A stretch of 64,000 nt of DNA from Candidatus Izemoplasmatales bacterium (GCA_041649275.1 JBAZNL010000001.1:1-64000), one strand, 5' to 3'; counted from the first letter of the stretch, positions 17,633-27,339 are shown. Program-made: numbers and translations. The notes: generated by a model from the sequence alone, not told the origin.

Positions 17633-18739
17633 CTAGATATGATCAATTACCGCACATGAGATCGCACCCCAATCCATCGATTCTATGTGTTGGTATGCTT
17701 GTTCAACGATTTTTTCCATTTCTCCCCAATTAGAGATAACGAATAGCATCACTGACAATAAGGATTCTACATTATTCGGCTCAACAAGAAAACCTGTTTT
17801 TCCGTTTATTACTTGTTCGGATATACCTGAACAATTGGTAGCAATGACTAAAGACTGTAGATGCATAGATAGCGGGATTACTCCTGATTGTGACGCACTT
17901 TTGTATGGTAGTACAGTGATCTGTTTTTTTGCGGAAAACAACTCGGGTATTTCCTCATCCGTAATCCAACGATTGATGATTCGTAAATTGGGACATTTAG
18001 CTGCAGCAAATTTATCTCTATATGGAGAAAAATCCCCCGATCCAGCAATTGTTAGTGATACGTCCTTTCTCTCTTTGAAAAGTAATCGAAACGCATCAGC
18101 TAAAACGTCTAAACCCTTATATTCTTGAATTTGACCGAAATATATAAAATTATATAGCGTATCATCATATGTCGATGTAGCTCCCTTTTTATTCACACCA
18201 TTATAGTAATTTCCATGAGGAACTGTGAGGATATTGCTGTCCAATTTATGATAATTGATCTTTATGTCATTTCTAAAGTAATCCGATAAAATAATGATAT
18301 GGTCACATTTCATTGCGAGTTTATCAGAGATTTTCCATACTAAATTCTTTTTATTATTATGTGGATACACATCATGCATTGTATAGAAAGTGCGCGTTTT
18401 TTTGAATAGACGTTGAATGTGATTCGTCCAGAACGAAACGAACGGAATGTACACAGCTGCTATGTTTATTCCTGTAAATAGCCTTTTTATTCGTATGAAT
18501 TCAACAGCATAAAAGTATAGTAGATTTAGCACGAAGTTAAGGCGATTACTATATCCTTTTATCTCGATTAAGTGAAGTCTTGGTATCAATCTCCAATTCT
18601 CTATGTTTTCCATTTTAGATGATACAATTGCGTATATGTTGCACCGTCCATCCATACACATCGCCTTGGTCATCTCGTATGAATACAAAACCCCTCCACC
18701 ATGGAAAGCAACAAAATTAATGACGAGATTGCGTTCCAT
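17633..18739 (-). CDS. Glycosyltransferase family 4 protein
   Basis: A 368-residue GT4-type enzyme with FHGGGVLYSYEM near residue 13, YTMHDVYPH and the donor-side segments LYNFIYFGQIQEYKGLDVLADAF and VLPYKSASQSGVIPLSM, which is the position of the catalytic glutamate motif although here Glu is replaced by the SGVIPLSM pattern seen in many capsule GT4 proteins. It lies between the RmlD-like gene and the other GT4 gene and would act on the lipid-linked repeat unit at the inner membrane face. Sugar specificity cannot be read from the sequence. Confidence 0.8.
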   Translation of the reverse strand: MERNLVINFVAFHGGGVLYSYEMTKAMCMDGRCNIYAIVSSKMENIENWRLIPRLHLIEIKGYSNRLNFVLNLLYFYAVEFIRIKRLFTGINIAAVYIPFVSFWTNHIQRLFKKTRTFYTMHDVYPHNNKKNLVWKISDKLAMKCDHIIILSDYFRNDIKINYHKLDSNILTVPHGNYYNGVNKKGATSTYDDTLYNFIYFGQIQEYKGLDVLADAFRLLFKERKDVSLTIAGSGDFSPYRDKFAAAKCPNLRIINRWITDEEIPELFSAKKQITVLPYKSASQSGVIPLSMHLQSLVIATNCSGISEQVINGKTGFLVEPNNVESLLSVMLFVISNWGEMEKIVEQAYQHIESMDWGAISCAVIDHI

Positions 18740-18748
18740 TCTATCACC

Positions 18749-19609
18749 TCACATAATCAATTTATAATGCGGATATAAGTGTGTATGATTTTTCATCCAT
18801 TCTGCAAGTTCCAATACCATTACTTCATAATCAGGAATGAGATAGTCAAACTCAAATTTGGTTCTTTTCAAGGATTTGTCTATATATATTTCGTCTTTTG
18901 GGATGATTTGGACAGTATTATTTTTAAAATATCTATTAAAGAGTTTCAAAAGATTCAACTTTGAAATGGAATGATCTGGTACCATATTATACAATCCATG
19001 GGCTCTGTTCATGGCAGCGTGTTCCATTGTTTTTGCTAATTGAAGTGTCGTTTGCCCAGTCCAAAGAACTTTTGAAAATCCATTTATTGGACCGGATTGA
19101 CATAAAAACCAATTAAGAAGACCTATACCTGTCGCATTAATGTCGGGTCCGACGATTGAATTTCTTAATGTAATGTTCTTATTGTCATCTAGTTCCCCTA
19201 ATGCTTTTGTGCGATCGTAAAAAGAAGTCCCATCTCTCTGGTCGAGTTCAGTGTACTGTCCTCGGTTGCCGGAAAACACACAATCGGTACTCATATGAAT
19301 GATTTGTGTATTTGTATTTTTTGTAATATCTGAAAGAAAGTGTGGTAAATATGAATTTAGAAATACCGCATTCGACTTATTTTCTTCGGCGCTTTGATTT
19401 AAGATACCTATACAATTGATAACTGTATCGAAATCACCTCTTGATACTATGTCCTTGATTTCATTTTTATTAAGTGCGTCGCCGACTATAGATTTGACTA
19501 GACTGGATGGTTTTCTATCAAATCCTATCACATCATGGCCTCGTTCAGACAAGTAGATTGATATCATATGCCCTGCCATGCCGTTACATCCAAGAACCAA
19601 AAATTTCAT
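18749..19609 (-). CDS. RmlD-like sugar-nucleotide 4-keto reductase
   Basis: A 286-residue short-chain reductase of the RmlD superfamily: LGCNGMAGHMISIYL at the NADPH-binding N-terminus, STDCVFSGNRGQY, and the YDRTKALGE catalytic Tyr-Lys pair. Its start overlaps the stop of the FnlA-like gene by one base. A reductase after FnlA finishes UDP-6-deoxy-HexNAc synthesis; WbvR/QnlA-type RmlD homologues are known to give UDP-L-RhaNAc, whereas CapF/FnlB enzymes are longer and carry a cupin tail, which this protein lacks. The product is therefore more likely UDP-N-acetyl-L-rhamnosamine than the FucNAc precursor. Confidence 0.78.
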   Translation of the reverse strand: MKFLVLGCNGMAGHMISIYLSERGHDVIGFDRKPSSLVKSIVGDALNKNEIKDIVSRGDFDTVINCIGILNQSAEENKSNAVFLNSYLPHFLSDITKNTNTQIIHMSTDCVFSGNRGQYTELDQRDGTSFYDRTKALGELDDNKNITLRNSIVGPDINATGIGLLNWFLCQSGPINGFSKVLWTGQTTLQLAKTMEHAAMNRAHGLYNMVPDHSISKLNLLKLFNRYFKNNTVQIIPKDEIYIDKSLKRTKFEFDYLIPDYEVMVLELAEWMKNHTHLYPHYKLIM

Positions 19610-20640
19610 TAATATTCACCGCCAAATAACTTAAGTTGTGACAACATTATCTTCATTTCATCCACATTCAATCTCCTCGTGTTGTGCGAATGATATTGCT
19701 CGAGAGAATTGTAAATGAGATTCCCGTTTTCAAGTATTTCATAATTTAGGTTTCGATTATCCGCACTTATTTTATAAAAGCCGTCATAGCTTGTCGCTCT
19801 TTGCATCTCCTCAGTGGTAACCAAGACCTCATATAGTTTCTCTCCATGACGAGCACCAATCACCTTGTAGCCAACATTTGATTTTTTCAACTCAATAATG
19901 GCTTTTGCTAAAGTTTCGATTGTACAAGCAGGGGCTTTTTGAACAAATAAATCGCCTTGTTGCCCATTAATAAACGCATATAGCACTAAATCGACAGCAT
20001 CATTTAGCGTCATCATAAAACGAGTCATGTCTGGATTTGTTATTGTCAATTCTTTCCCATCGTCGATTTGCTCGCAAAATAGGGGAATAACTGATCCGCG
20101 GGATGCCATCACATTACCATATCGCGTTAAGCAAAGAATCGGATCGTTCTCTTGCATTTGACCACTTCGCGCTATGACAATCTTCTCCATTAATGCCTTT
20201 GTCATGCCCATAGCGTTGATTGGATATGCTGCCTTATCTGTAGAGAGAAATATCGCTTTTTTTATGTGATTCTCCAAACATGCAGTAATAACATTGTTAG
20301 ATCCAAGAACGTTTGTTTTTACTGCTTCTAGTGGATAAAATTCGCATGAGGGGACTTGCTTAAGTGCTGCGGCGTGGAAGACGTAATCAACACCCTTAAA
20401 CGAGTCCGCAATAGAATAATAATCACGGACATCGCCAAGATAAAATTTTACTTTATGTGCGTAGTCTGAAAAATTATCGACTAGAAGATGTCTCATTTCG
20501 TCCTGTTTTTTTTCATCTCGTGATAGTATTCTAATTTCGCGAATATCAGTTTTCAAGAACCTTGTGACTACAGTATTACCAAACGATCCCGTCCCACCGG
20601 TCACCATTATTACCTTATTCTTAAATATAGAATCGTTCAT
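19609..20640 (-). CDS. fnlA: UDP-GlcNAc 4,6-dehydratase/5-epimerase, FnlA/CapE-like
   Basis: A 343-residue inverting dehydratase. VTGGTGSFGNTVV near residue 14 binds NAD(P), FHAAALKQVPSCEFYP is the family signature, and STDKAAYPINAMGMTKALMEK supplies the active-site region (S-x-x-K with Met in place of the usual Tyr, as in CapE and FnlA). GARHGEKLYE follows near residue 250. The enzyme converts UDP-GlcNAc to a 6-deoxy-4-keto sugar with C5 inversion. The reductase at 18749 is the next step. No 2-epimerase (FnlC/CapG type) is visible in the window. Confidence 0.9.
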   Translation of the reverse strand: MNDSIFKNKVIMVTGGTGSFGNTVVTRFLKTDIREIRILSRDEKKQDEMRHLLVDNFSDYAHKVKFYLGDVRDYYSIADSFKGVDYVFHAAALKQVPSCEFYPLEAVKTNVLGSNNVITACLENHIKKAIFLSTDKAAYPINAMGMTKALMEKIVIARSGQMQENDPILCLTRYGNVMASRGSVIPLFCEQIDDGKELTITNPDMTRFMMTLNDAVDLVLYAFINGQQGDLFVQKAPACTIETLAKAIIELKKSNVGYKVIGARHGEKLYEVLVTTEEMQRATSYDGFYKISADNRNLNYEILENGNLIYNSLEQYHSHNTRRLNVDEMKIMLSQLKLFGGEY

Positions 20641-20649
20641 ATGCGCAAT

Positions 20650-21873
20650 TCACCTCTCAATTAACTCTTTCAATAATTCTTTAAACTTTGGTAGACACGC
20701 TGAACTTGAATAGTGTTCATCGCCGTATTTTTTAGCGTTTTGACCTATTGTCGCGAGTTTTCGTCTATCTAGAAATAAGTTGTTTATGATCTCCGCGGCA
20801 TGTTGTGGATTGCGATTTGATACACACACACCGATGCAGTTACTATTTATTGTGTTATAGAAATCCGAATTTTCTTCTGTCGCACAGATTACCGTTTTAC
20901 CGCACGCCATTAATAACGAACACTTGCTTGGGTAACTATTTTTTATAACATCCTTTGCTAGGGGGATCAGCGCGAGATCACAAGCACTATAAACATCTGA
21001 GATCATATTACTAGGCTGCCAAGGAATGAAATCTATATTGTTCAGTTTTTTTTCACCAACTATATGAACGAATTCGTCCTGTCGCGCACCATCTCCAATC
21101 ATATGAAATACTATTTGTTTATTACTCTGTAGAGCATCTGCTACTTCAATTACAAAGTTATAATCGAATGTGTATCCAAAGTTGCCTGCATACTGTATAT
21201 AAAACAAGTCGCTAGACAGATTATATTTCTTAATAAACGAATTTTCATTTGGTGAGATTTGGCGAACATTATCATCATCATACCAATTGTTAATCTGAAT
21301 AATTTTGTCTTTTTCAACACCTTCACGAATTAGTGTGTTCATCATATCAGAGGATATCACTATTATTTTTGTGCAATATTTATATACTCTTTTCTGTAAA
21401 TATGAAAAGACTTTATAAACGAACTTACCCTTAAGAATACCTGAATCGAATGCTACGTTAGGGAATACATCATATGAGTTTAGGATCACTTTCCCTTTAA
21501 AAAAGAGTTTTAGCAAAACGGAAGAAAAAAAGACGGTGGGAGTTGATTGTAGAATAATCGCATCGAGATTCTTTTTCTCCTTCATCCATCTTCGTCTACA
21601 TGAAAAAGCGTATTTCATTCCTGAAATGTATCTCCAAATAAAGTTCTTTTTATCCACTACTTTGCGTCGAACAATGTCATATCTAAAGCGTTCTCTATTG
21701 TGAAATATAGAAGGTATATCAGGATTTTCACCTGTTGTATGACTAGTAAGTAGATATATGTCAAAACCTTCATTGAGTAAGTAATCTAGTAACTTTATTG
21801 CTAAATGATTAGTCCCGTTGTGACAGTCAAATCCTTCATACGCAAAATACATTATTCTCATCGTTTTTGTCAA
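20650..21873 (-). CDS. Glycosyltransferase family 4 protein, WbuB-like
   Basis: A 407-residue GT-B protein. The start MRIMYFAYEGFDCHNGTNHLAIKL, a middle LNSYDVFPNVAFDSG and C-terminal YPSKCSLLMACGKTVIC agree with the WbuB/FucNAc-transferase-like GT4 group that is often found beside FnlA enzymes. It sits directly upstream of fnlA in the transcript with nine bases between them. Transfer of the 6-deoxy-HexNAc made by the next two genes is the simplest reading, inferred from context. Confidence 0.8.
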   Translation of the reverse strand: MTKTMRIMYFAYEGFDCHNGTNHLAIKLLDYLLNEGFDIYLLTSHTTGENPDIPSIFHNRERFRYDIVRRKVVDKKNFIWRYISGMKYAFSCRRRWMKEKKNLDAIILQSTPTVFFSSVLLKLFFKGKVILNSYDVFPNVAFDSGILKGKFVYKVFSYLQKRVYKYCTKIIVISSDMMNTLIREGVEKDKIIQINNWYDDDNVRQISPNENSFIKKYNLSSDLFYIQYAGNFGYTFDYNFVIEVADALQSNKQIVFHMIGDGARQDEFVHIVGEKKLNNIDFIPWQPSNMISDVYSACDLALIPLAKDVIKNSYPSKCSLLMACGKTVICATEENSDFYNTINSNCIGVCVSNRNPQHAAEIINNLFLDRRKLATIGQNAKKYGDEHYSSSACLPKFKELLKELIER

Positions 21874-22179
21874 TCCTCATTTCATTATATTCCAACGATA
21901 TTTGATCCAATAGATTATTTAGTAATAAAAATTAGCTTACAGTTAATTGCATTATATGCGTATCTGTGACTGTTTGTGGGGCTAAACAAGGGGGGTGGAC
22001 TCAATAAACACATACTGTAAATAGTTGCATATCAACCAGTATATTATGAAAACGAAGGAAACAAGTCGTAGGTTGATTTGATAATACTTATGTCCTCTAT
22101 CGAAGTGAAATGGGCATATAACAACCAAAAATGAAGGGACATATACGTTTGACGTTATAAGAACATGCGTTTATATTAG
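21874..22179. other. Non-coding gap at the composition boundary
   Basis: About 300 AT-rich bases between the epimerase and the first AT-rich glycosyltransferase. No gene is visible. The genes on its right become steadily more GC-rich, so this gap is close to where the imported cassette meets the resident head of the operon. Confidence 0.35.
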
Positions 22180-23043
22180 CTAACTCAAGGTCTTGTTCAG
22201 TGAAGAAACGAAATCGCATATTACATAGTTGTTATTCCGATATTCAGTTGAACACAACTCAAAATACTTATCACCAAACACCTTTCTTAGTCTAGGCATA
22301 AAAACCGATGTGACAATTATGAGGATGCGAAATATACTAGATTCGATTGTAGGCAGTCCCAACATTGCCCTAGTTTCTTTTATGACACTTAACACAGAAA
22401 CGTAGTCACTGTTTTGTGGATAGAAGACACCCGATTCATCAAACTGGATCACGACTCGAATAAATTCTGCTAAATTATCAATGAATATCATGCTTCGCTT
22501 ATTCGACATCTTTGGTATAATGGGTATTTTCCTTGCCAACATTATCAACCTTGTGAAATTGCCTTTACTGCTCGGGCCATACACTACAGGAGTCCTACTT
22601 ATTACTACTTTGAAAGATTCGTCCGCAAGTTTTTGAATCGCTAAATCAGCATCCAGTTTACTTTTCCCATAGGCATTGATCGGTGCATATCTTGTGACGT
22701 CAATCGGTCGATGGTCACCAATGCGATTGTCCTTTCCGTAAATGATCATGCTGCTCATGAAGATAAACTGCTTTACACCTTCACGTTTCGCTTTTTCTGC
22801 AGTCTCAATGGCGAGATCCCGGTTCACTTTGAAATAAAGCGGCGCCATCTTCTTCTTTGAGGATACATGTGCGATTCCAGCTACGTGATATACGACGTCG
22901 TATGATGAAAAGTCCTTGCTTCTCCACGATCCATCGATCATGTCTATCGTATCGACAAAAAATTTATCAGGCCACTGGAGAAGCCATTTTGCGACAGATG
23001 TGCCAATGTAACTATTCGCACCTGTAATTAGGATCTTTTTCAT
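22180..23043 (-). CDS. NAD-dependent epimerase/dehydratase
   Basis: A 287-residue extended short-chain dehydrogenase with ITGANSYIGTSVAKWL at the N-terminus, FMSSMIIYG and the catalytic YGKSKLDAD. The small size and place next to the initiating transferase match the UDP-4-keto-QuiNAc reductase/UDP-HexNAc 4-epimerase group (WbpV or GalE-like) that makes the first sugar of the repeat unit. Its ribosome binding site (GGTGG) is good. Which of those reactions it performs cannot be decided without substrate residues being compared. Confidence 0.8.
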   Translation of the reverse strand: MKKILITGANSYIGTSVAKWLLQWPDKFFVDTIDMIDGSWRSKDFSSYDVVYHVAGIAHVSSKKKMAPLYFKVNRDLAIETAEKAKREGVKQFIFMSSMIIYGKDNRIGDHRPIDVTRYAPINAYGKSKLDADLAIQKLADESFKVVISRTPVVYGPSSKGNFTRLIMLARKIPIIPKMSNKRSMIFIDNLAEFIRVVIQFDESGVFYPQNSDYVSVLSVIKETRAMLGLPTIESSIFRILIIVTSVFMPRLRKVFGDKYFELCSTEYRNNNYVICDFVSSLNKTLS

Positions 23044-23064
23044 AGTTACTACACCACCTGTGAT

Positions 23065-23712
23065 TTAGTCCTTCTTTTCCGTTGCTTGATTCAGCGCTCC
23101 GGTTCCACCTTCAACGACCCCTTCGCTCTTGAATACACTTCGAATGGTCTTGAAGAACAGTCTGGTATCACCTATGAACGTGATGTGACTGGCATATACA
23201 CCGTCGTACCTCGCCTTGATGGGAATCTCCAGTGCATCCCTGCCCTTGACCTGCGCAAGCCCAGTCAATCCTGGCGTGACATCGTTCGCGCCGTACTTGT
23301 CGCGTTCGGCGATCAGATCGTCCTGATTCCATAGGGCCGGCCTCGGTCCAATGATCGACATCTGTCCCAGTAGGATGTTGAAGATTTGGGGGACTTCGTC
23401 AAGGGAGGAGCGACGCAGGAACTTCCCCACCCTCGTGATGTATTGCTCCGGATGCTCCAGAAGATGCGTCGGCGTGTTCTTCGGAGTATCGATCTTCATG
23501 GTGCGGAACTTGTAGATGTTGAAGAACTTCTTGTGCTTGCCGACGCGGTTCTGCCGGAAGATGACCGGTCCCTTGGAATCGAGCTTGATCGCAAGGGCGA
23601 TCAGAAGCAGGAAAGGCGATGCGACGATGATGCCGATGAACGAGAGGAGAAAGTCGAAAAGGCGCTTGATGACTTTTCTATACATACCCGGTTGTCCCTC
23701 ATGTCGTTTCAT
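23065..23712 (-). CDS. Initiating sugar-phosphate transferase, bacterial sugar transferase family
   Basis: About 215 residues (or 206 if the internal ATG at 23685 is used, which has a GAGGG site; the first ATG touches the upstream stop as TGAATG). One hydrophobic helix (FDFLLSFIGIIVASPFLLL) is followed by the family signature KLDSKGPVIFRQNRVG, FNIYKFRTM, LRRSSLDEVPQIFNIL and GPRPAL, then PGLTGLAQVKGRD. This is a monotopic PHPT of PglC/WcaJ-C-terminal size that puts a sugar phosphate on undecaprenyl phosphate. It is GC-rich, like the right-hand genome and unlike the cassette downstream. Confidence 0.92.
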   Translation of the reverse strand: MKRHEGQPGMYRKVIKRLFDFLLSFIGIIVASPFLLLIALAIKLDSKGPVIFRQNRVGKHKKFFNIYKFRTMKIDTPKNTPTHLLEHPEQYITRVGKFLRRSSLDEVPQIFNILLGQMSIIGPRPALWNQDDLIAERDKYGANDVTPGLTGLAQVKGRDALEIPIKARYDGVYASHITFIGDTRLFFKTIRSVFKSEGVVEGGTGALNQATEKKD

Positions 23713-24330
23713 TCAGTCGAAGAATTGGACGATCTTCGCTTTGTCATAATGGCTGGCTAATAGTTTATTGAATATTATATCATGATTCAGATAGCTCGAG
23801 ACGAGGATCCCGTCATGCGAGTACCGAATCCCTTCGAGGAAGGAGAGGATCGGCACGCCGCCGATGCCCTTCCCCTGTTTCGTTGGATCATCGTCGATGA
23901 TCGCGATGACATGAGGTAAATCGTCTTCATGCTCCATCACCTGCAGCATCGCCTCGGCCACTTCCCCCGCCCCGTAGAGGATGATCCGTCTGAATCCCCG
24001 GTCGTAGATCTGCTTGAGAAACTGCGCGATGTCGCGTCTGGCGGCCTCGTAGACCTGCTGGGACGACTTGATGTAGCCGATGTTCAGGACCTTGTGCCGT
24101 TCGACGCCGGAGGGGGTCAGTTCGTACTGCACGAGCTTTTTCGTCTTGTGCAGGCGTCGTATCAGGCTTCTCTCCTCGAAGTCGTCGAGATACTGGTTTA
24201 CCATGGAAACAGAAACGCCCAGCGCTTCGCACATCTTCCGTTGCGTCACGTTGGGCATGTTCAGGATCATGTCGAGGATCAGATACTCCTTGAATAGGAG
24301 CGTGGGGGTGAAGAACGGATTGTCGAACAT
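23713..24330 (-). CDS. Winged-helix regulator with a C-terminal Rossmann (sugar/NAD-binding-like) domain
   Basis: About 205 residues from the ATG at 24330, preceded by GAAGGCAGG; an ATG at 24354 is also possible but would leave an almost leaderless message. Residues about 15-75 form a MarR-like winged helix (MPNVTQRKMCEALGVSVSMVNQYLDDFEERSLI). The second half contains IILYGAGEVAEAMLQVM, IIDDDP and GGVPILSF, a Rossmann fold like the N-terminal domains of PglD and CapD. It is the first gene of the polysaccharide operon, so it is probably a local repressor or activator that senses a nucleotide-sugar. DNA target and ligand are unknown. Confidence 0.78.
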   Translation of the reverse strand: MFDNPFFTPTLLFKEYLILDMILNMPNVTQRKMCEALGVSVSMVNQYLDDFEERSLIRRLHKTKKLVQYELTPSGVERHKVLNIGYIKSSQQVYEAARRDIAQFLKQIYDRGFRRIILYGAGEVAEAMLQVMEHEDDLPHVIAIIDDDPTKQGKGIGGVPILSFLEGIRYSHDGILVSSYLNHDIIFNKLLASHYDKAKIVQFFD

Positions 24331-24366
24331 GGCCTGCCTTCTTCCGTTGTTCATCTACTGAACAAT

Positions 24367-24395
24367 ATTATGACACCCATCCGAGGGAAATGCAA
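24367..24395 (-). promoter_or_regulatory. Probable sigma-A promoter of the polysaccharide operon
   Basis: On the minus strand, TTGCAT and CATAAT are separated by 17 bases, and the first gene starts 13-37 bases further on. This is the only good promoter I find upstream of the regulator and sugar transferase genes. Confidence 0.6.
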
Positions 24396-24699
24396 TAGCA
24401 TTTCAGAATATTCCGGAGCATATGAAGATTTTCGTGTCCATTGCCGGACGAAATTCACTTCATCTCATCAGTGGCAGCCCCGAGATCATGACGATCATGA
24501 AGATGAACCATCGTGCGACGCCAACGGGTGCAATAAAATGAAAAGGGGAGCGACAAGATGAATCCGGAACAACATGTGTATTTCCTCCTTGGGTTCTTCA
24601 GTCCAATGATTCGGTTCGTCAACGGCATAGCATTCCGGGATTGGGTTCGACACATGAAGGCCATTTTGTAATCGCGACAGGCCTGTTCTCCCCATACGA
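24396..24699. other. Gap between the polysaccharide operon and the recombinase remnant
   Basis: No intact gene. The segment from about 24500 on may be the eroded N-terminal part of the recombinase that follows, but no catalytic-serine motif of a resolvase domain can be read here, in any frame. Confidence 0.4.
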
Positions 24700-26079
24700 A
24701 GGATGTATGGTTCGATGCGGGAGAATTTACATTTACCCACATTGCCCGCAATGCCATAGCTGCCCCGAAATTCATCAAAGAACTGCGGGCCAAAGGGGTA
24801 GAATTCTATTCGAGAAAGAGAACATTTCCAGTCTGGATCCAATGATTGATCTCTTGTTAAGCATTCTGGCCGGTCTCGCCGAGGTGGAGTCGAAACAGAT
24901 CGGCTCGAATATTCGGTGGAGCGTTGAAAAGAACCATCAAGCCGGAAAGGTTCATAATCGTCCGCTGTTGGGATATCGGTTCTTAAGGGACGGCACCTGG
25001 GTGATCGAGCCATCGGAAGCGAAAGTGATTCATACCATCTATACAATGTATCTCGATAAGACATCTCAAACGAGAATCAAGGACTGGTTGATCGCCAACG
25101 GTCACAAGACACTGAACGGTTCCCTTGATTGGAGTGTATCGAGCATTAGTGCCATTTTGCGTAATGAGAAATATATGGGGGATGTCATTTGGGAAAATCC
25201 TTTTCCTCCCCTCTCCGACCGAATATTCGTCATCAAAACACAGGCGATCGATCGATGTATCACATCCACAACCACCATGAAGGCATCGTCAGCCATGAGA
25301 TGTTTCAAGAAGTCCAGGATTGCTTCCAAGAGGGGAAAAACAAAACGAGAATCGTTCATGAAAATGATGTCGATATCTCTCGTTTTGTTCGATCGAATTT
25401 GCTCAAGAAGTTCTTGTATCGCAAGACGGGATATACCGGTTCAAAGCAAAGGTCGGATCTATTGGCGAACGACTCCCTTCGTAATCCGCTGTACAAGCCC
25501 GTTCATGTGGAACACGCACTGAAAGTCGTCCTTGACGGCATCAACGCGCCGAGGGCGAAATTCAGCGAGATAGAGCCAAGATTTGACCTCTACGTCCAAC
25601 ACATCATGGAGACGAATGAACTGAAGCCAAAGATCGAAGAAAAGAAAAAAATGCTTGCTAAATGGAAAGTCGAGTATGATGAAATCCTAATGGCGGCATC
25701 AACGCAAAGTGCAGATCATACTTTGCTAATGGAGCTCGAAAAGAGAATCATTGAAGAAAGTATCGGCCTCGTTGAAATGGAAGATGAGTATGAAACCAAG
25801 TATGATTATGAAGAAAATGTCAGAAAGATTAAAAAGAAAATAGCCGAAGGCAAAGAGCCTTTGGCCAGTCTTGAAGATTATGATTTCAAGGCGATCTTTT
25901 GTAATATGGTGATACTTGATCATAACGAATTTGGTTTAATCGTCAACACCAGCAATAAAAAAATAGAACCAATAGATTTTGAAAATCCATATGTTTGCCC
26001 ACCATTATTGAAGGGAACAACACGTTATAAAAAGAAAAGAATTGATTTGCAGAGTAAATGGGAATTATTGGTCATATAG
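24700..26079 (+). pseudogene. Frameshifted large serine recombinase (resolvase/recombinase/zinc ribbon type)
   Basis: The only plus-strand coding remnant. Three frames must be joined. From about 24715 one frame reads AAPKFIKELRAKGVEFY, the end of a resolvase domain; a shift near 24805 leads to ISSLDPMIDLLLSILAGLAEVESKQI and a recombinase domain with RPLLGYRF, ILRNEKYMGDVIWENP; a second shift near 25230 leads to the last frame, with the IVSHEMFQEVQDCFQEGK segment, a degenerate zinc-ribbon region and a coiled coil ending at 26079. The N-terminal catalytic part is missing, so it is dead. Such enzymes integrate phages and elements, which suggests an old insertion beside the polysaccharide locus. 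Confidence 0.85.
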
Positions 26080-26169
26080 TTATTTAGTGACTAAGTCATT
26101 GTCATAATATGCTATCAATATATAGGATCAATTCAGTGATATCAGAACAAGCATTTTTGTATGCGTATT

Positions 26170-27339
26170 TCATTTTCCTGTCGGGATAATTATTTGGTAA
26201 TTTTTTCGATAACGATGAATCTTGTTTGGATCCATGAAGAGCGCGCCTTCTGATGGTGAATAATCCACACAATCTTTTCCTTCAATAAATATGACAATAC
26301 ATTTTCCCTTGTCTTTTTTCGAACTTGGAAAAATTATACCATCTAGTTTGTTCCCAGCCGAATCTAGAAAAACATGTCTAAAATACTCAGAAACGATTTG
26401 AGTAGGAATATACTCAATGTTATAATTTCCATCGATTTTCTTTGAGACATCTTCTGCAAATCGCGTCAAAAAAAGGTAGGGGGCTCTATATTTTCTCTTG
26501 TTCTCATCAAATACCGAAGGGACTTTATTCCTTTCGAGTCTTGATAAATTTAACACATATAGGGGTCGTAAAAGGGAAAATTCTGCGACTGACGCGCATT
26601 CAGCAGTCTCAGTATAGATTTCCTGTAAAACAGTTTCTACATCAAAAGCCCCATAAAAAACCGGAATTCCATCTGAACTCATTCTACTCGCTTTGGCAAA
26701 TTGCGGTGGAGGAGAGGAAAAATCGGTCACTTTCGAAAGATTTTCTCCGATTTTGTGTACTCTTCCTCGATAAATTCGTACATATTTTGGATTCAATGGA
26801 TGCACTAGGTTAAGTTCATTAATATATATCCCGATTTGATCCATAACATTCGCGGAGCAAGAGGAATAATCCTCTTCAACCTGATCTTCGACTTTATAAA
26901 AAACATACCTGACTTTATGTTTAACGAGATTGCAAAAGTTATCCCATGAGTATTCGGCTCTTTCTTCTTCCGTTCCCCAATAATAATCTTTTTTACACCA
27001 AACAATGGTATGATCTATAGAATCGATAATGTCGTTTTGCAAAACTTCGTTCTCGATATTTATTTCTTCAGAATAGACGTCCTTGATCAAATCCCAGGTA
27101 TCGATAGTCTCACCTTGATATCCGCCTTCACCACTATCATAACCAAGGATATCGGCAGCATTTTGGTATTCTATAGAAATACCATCGAGGATTATTTCTG
27201 ATAAATCCGACAAAAGAATAGAAGTCTTATTATGGCCACAGTAATCGCATTTATTGCGGGTACCGTGTTTTCTTATGTGGTTTTTTAATGCTGAATTTCC
27301 CACACAATCATGGCATACAAAGTTATAATTATTATTCAT
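26170..27339 (-). CDS. RES-domain toxin-like protein with HEPN-associated N-terminus
   Basis: A 389-residue protein. The N-terminus has a CHDC/CDYC zinc-finger-like pair (residues 9-12 and 34-37). The second half carries the RES pattern: YRGR near residue 190, RMSSDGIPVFYGAFDVETVLQEI, and IVSEYFRHVF...DGIIFPSS. RES-domain toxins degrade NAD+ in RES-Xre systems; the long HEPN/RES N-terminal form is usually found without an obvious antitoxin and in defence-like settings. No Xre-type antitoxin is seen next to it. It follows, in the same direction, the unknown gene at 27659 after a gap of about 320 bases. Both are AT-rich. Confidence 0.8.
   Translation of the reverse strand: MNNNYNFVCHDCVGNSALKNHIRKHGTRNKCDYCGHNKTSILLSDLSEIILDGISIEYQNAADILGYDSGEGGYQGETIDTWDLIKDVYSEEINIENEVLQNDIIDSIDHTIVWCKKDYYWGTEEERAEYSWDNFCNLVKHKVRYVFYKVEDQVEEDYSSCSANVMDQIGIYINELNLVHPLNPKYVRIYRGRVHKIGENLSKVTDFSSPPPQFAKASRMSSDGIPVFYGAFDVETVLQEIYTETAECASVAEFSLLRPLYVLNLSRLERNKVPSVFDENKRKYRAPYLFLTRFAEDVSKKIDGNYNIEYIPTQIVSEYFRHVFLDSAGNKLDGIIFPSSKKDKGKCIVIFIEGKDCVDYSPSEGALFMDPNKIHRYRKNYQIIIPTGK

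Noticed and set aside
26442..26813. Plus-strand frame of 123 codons inside the RES gene
   Set aside because: It is the antisense of the RES domain and has no start signal.
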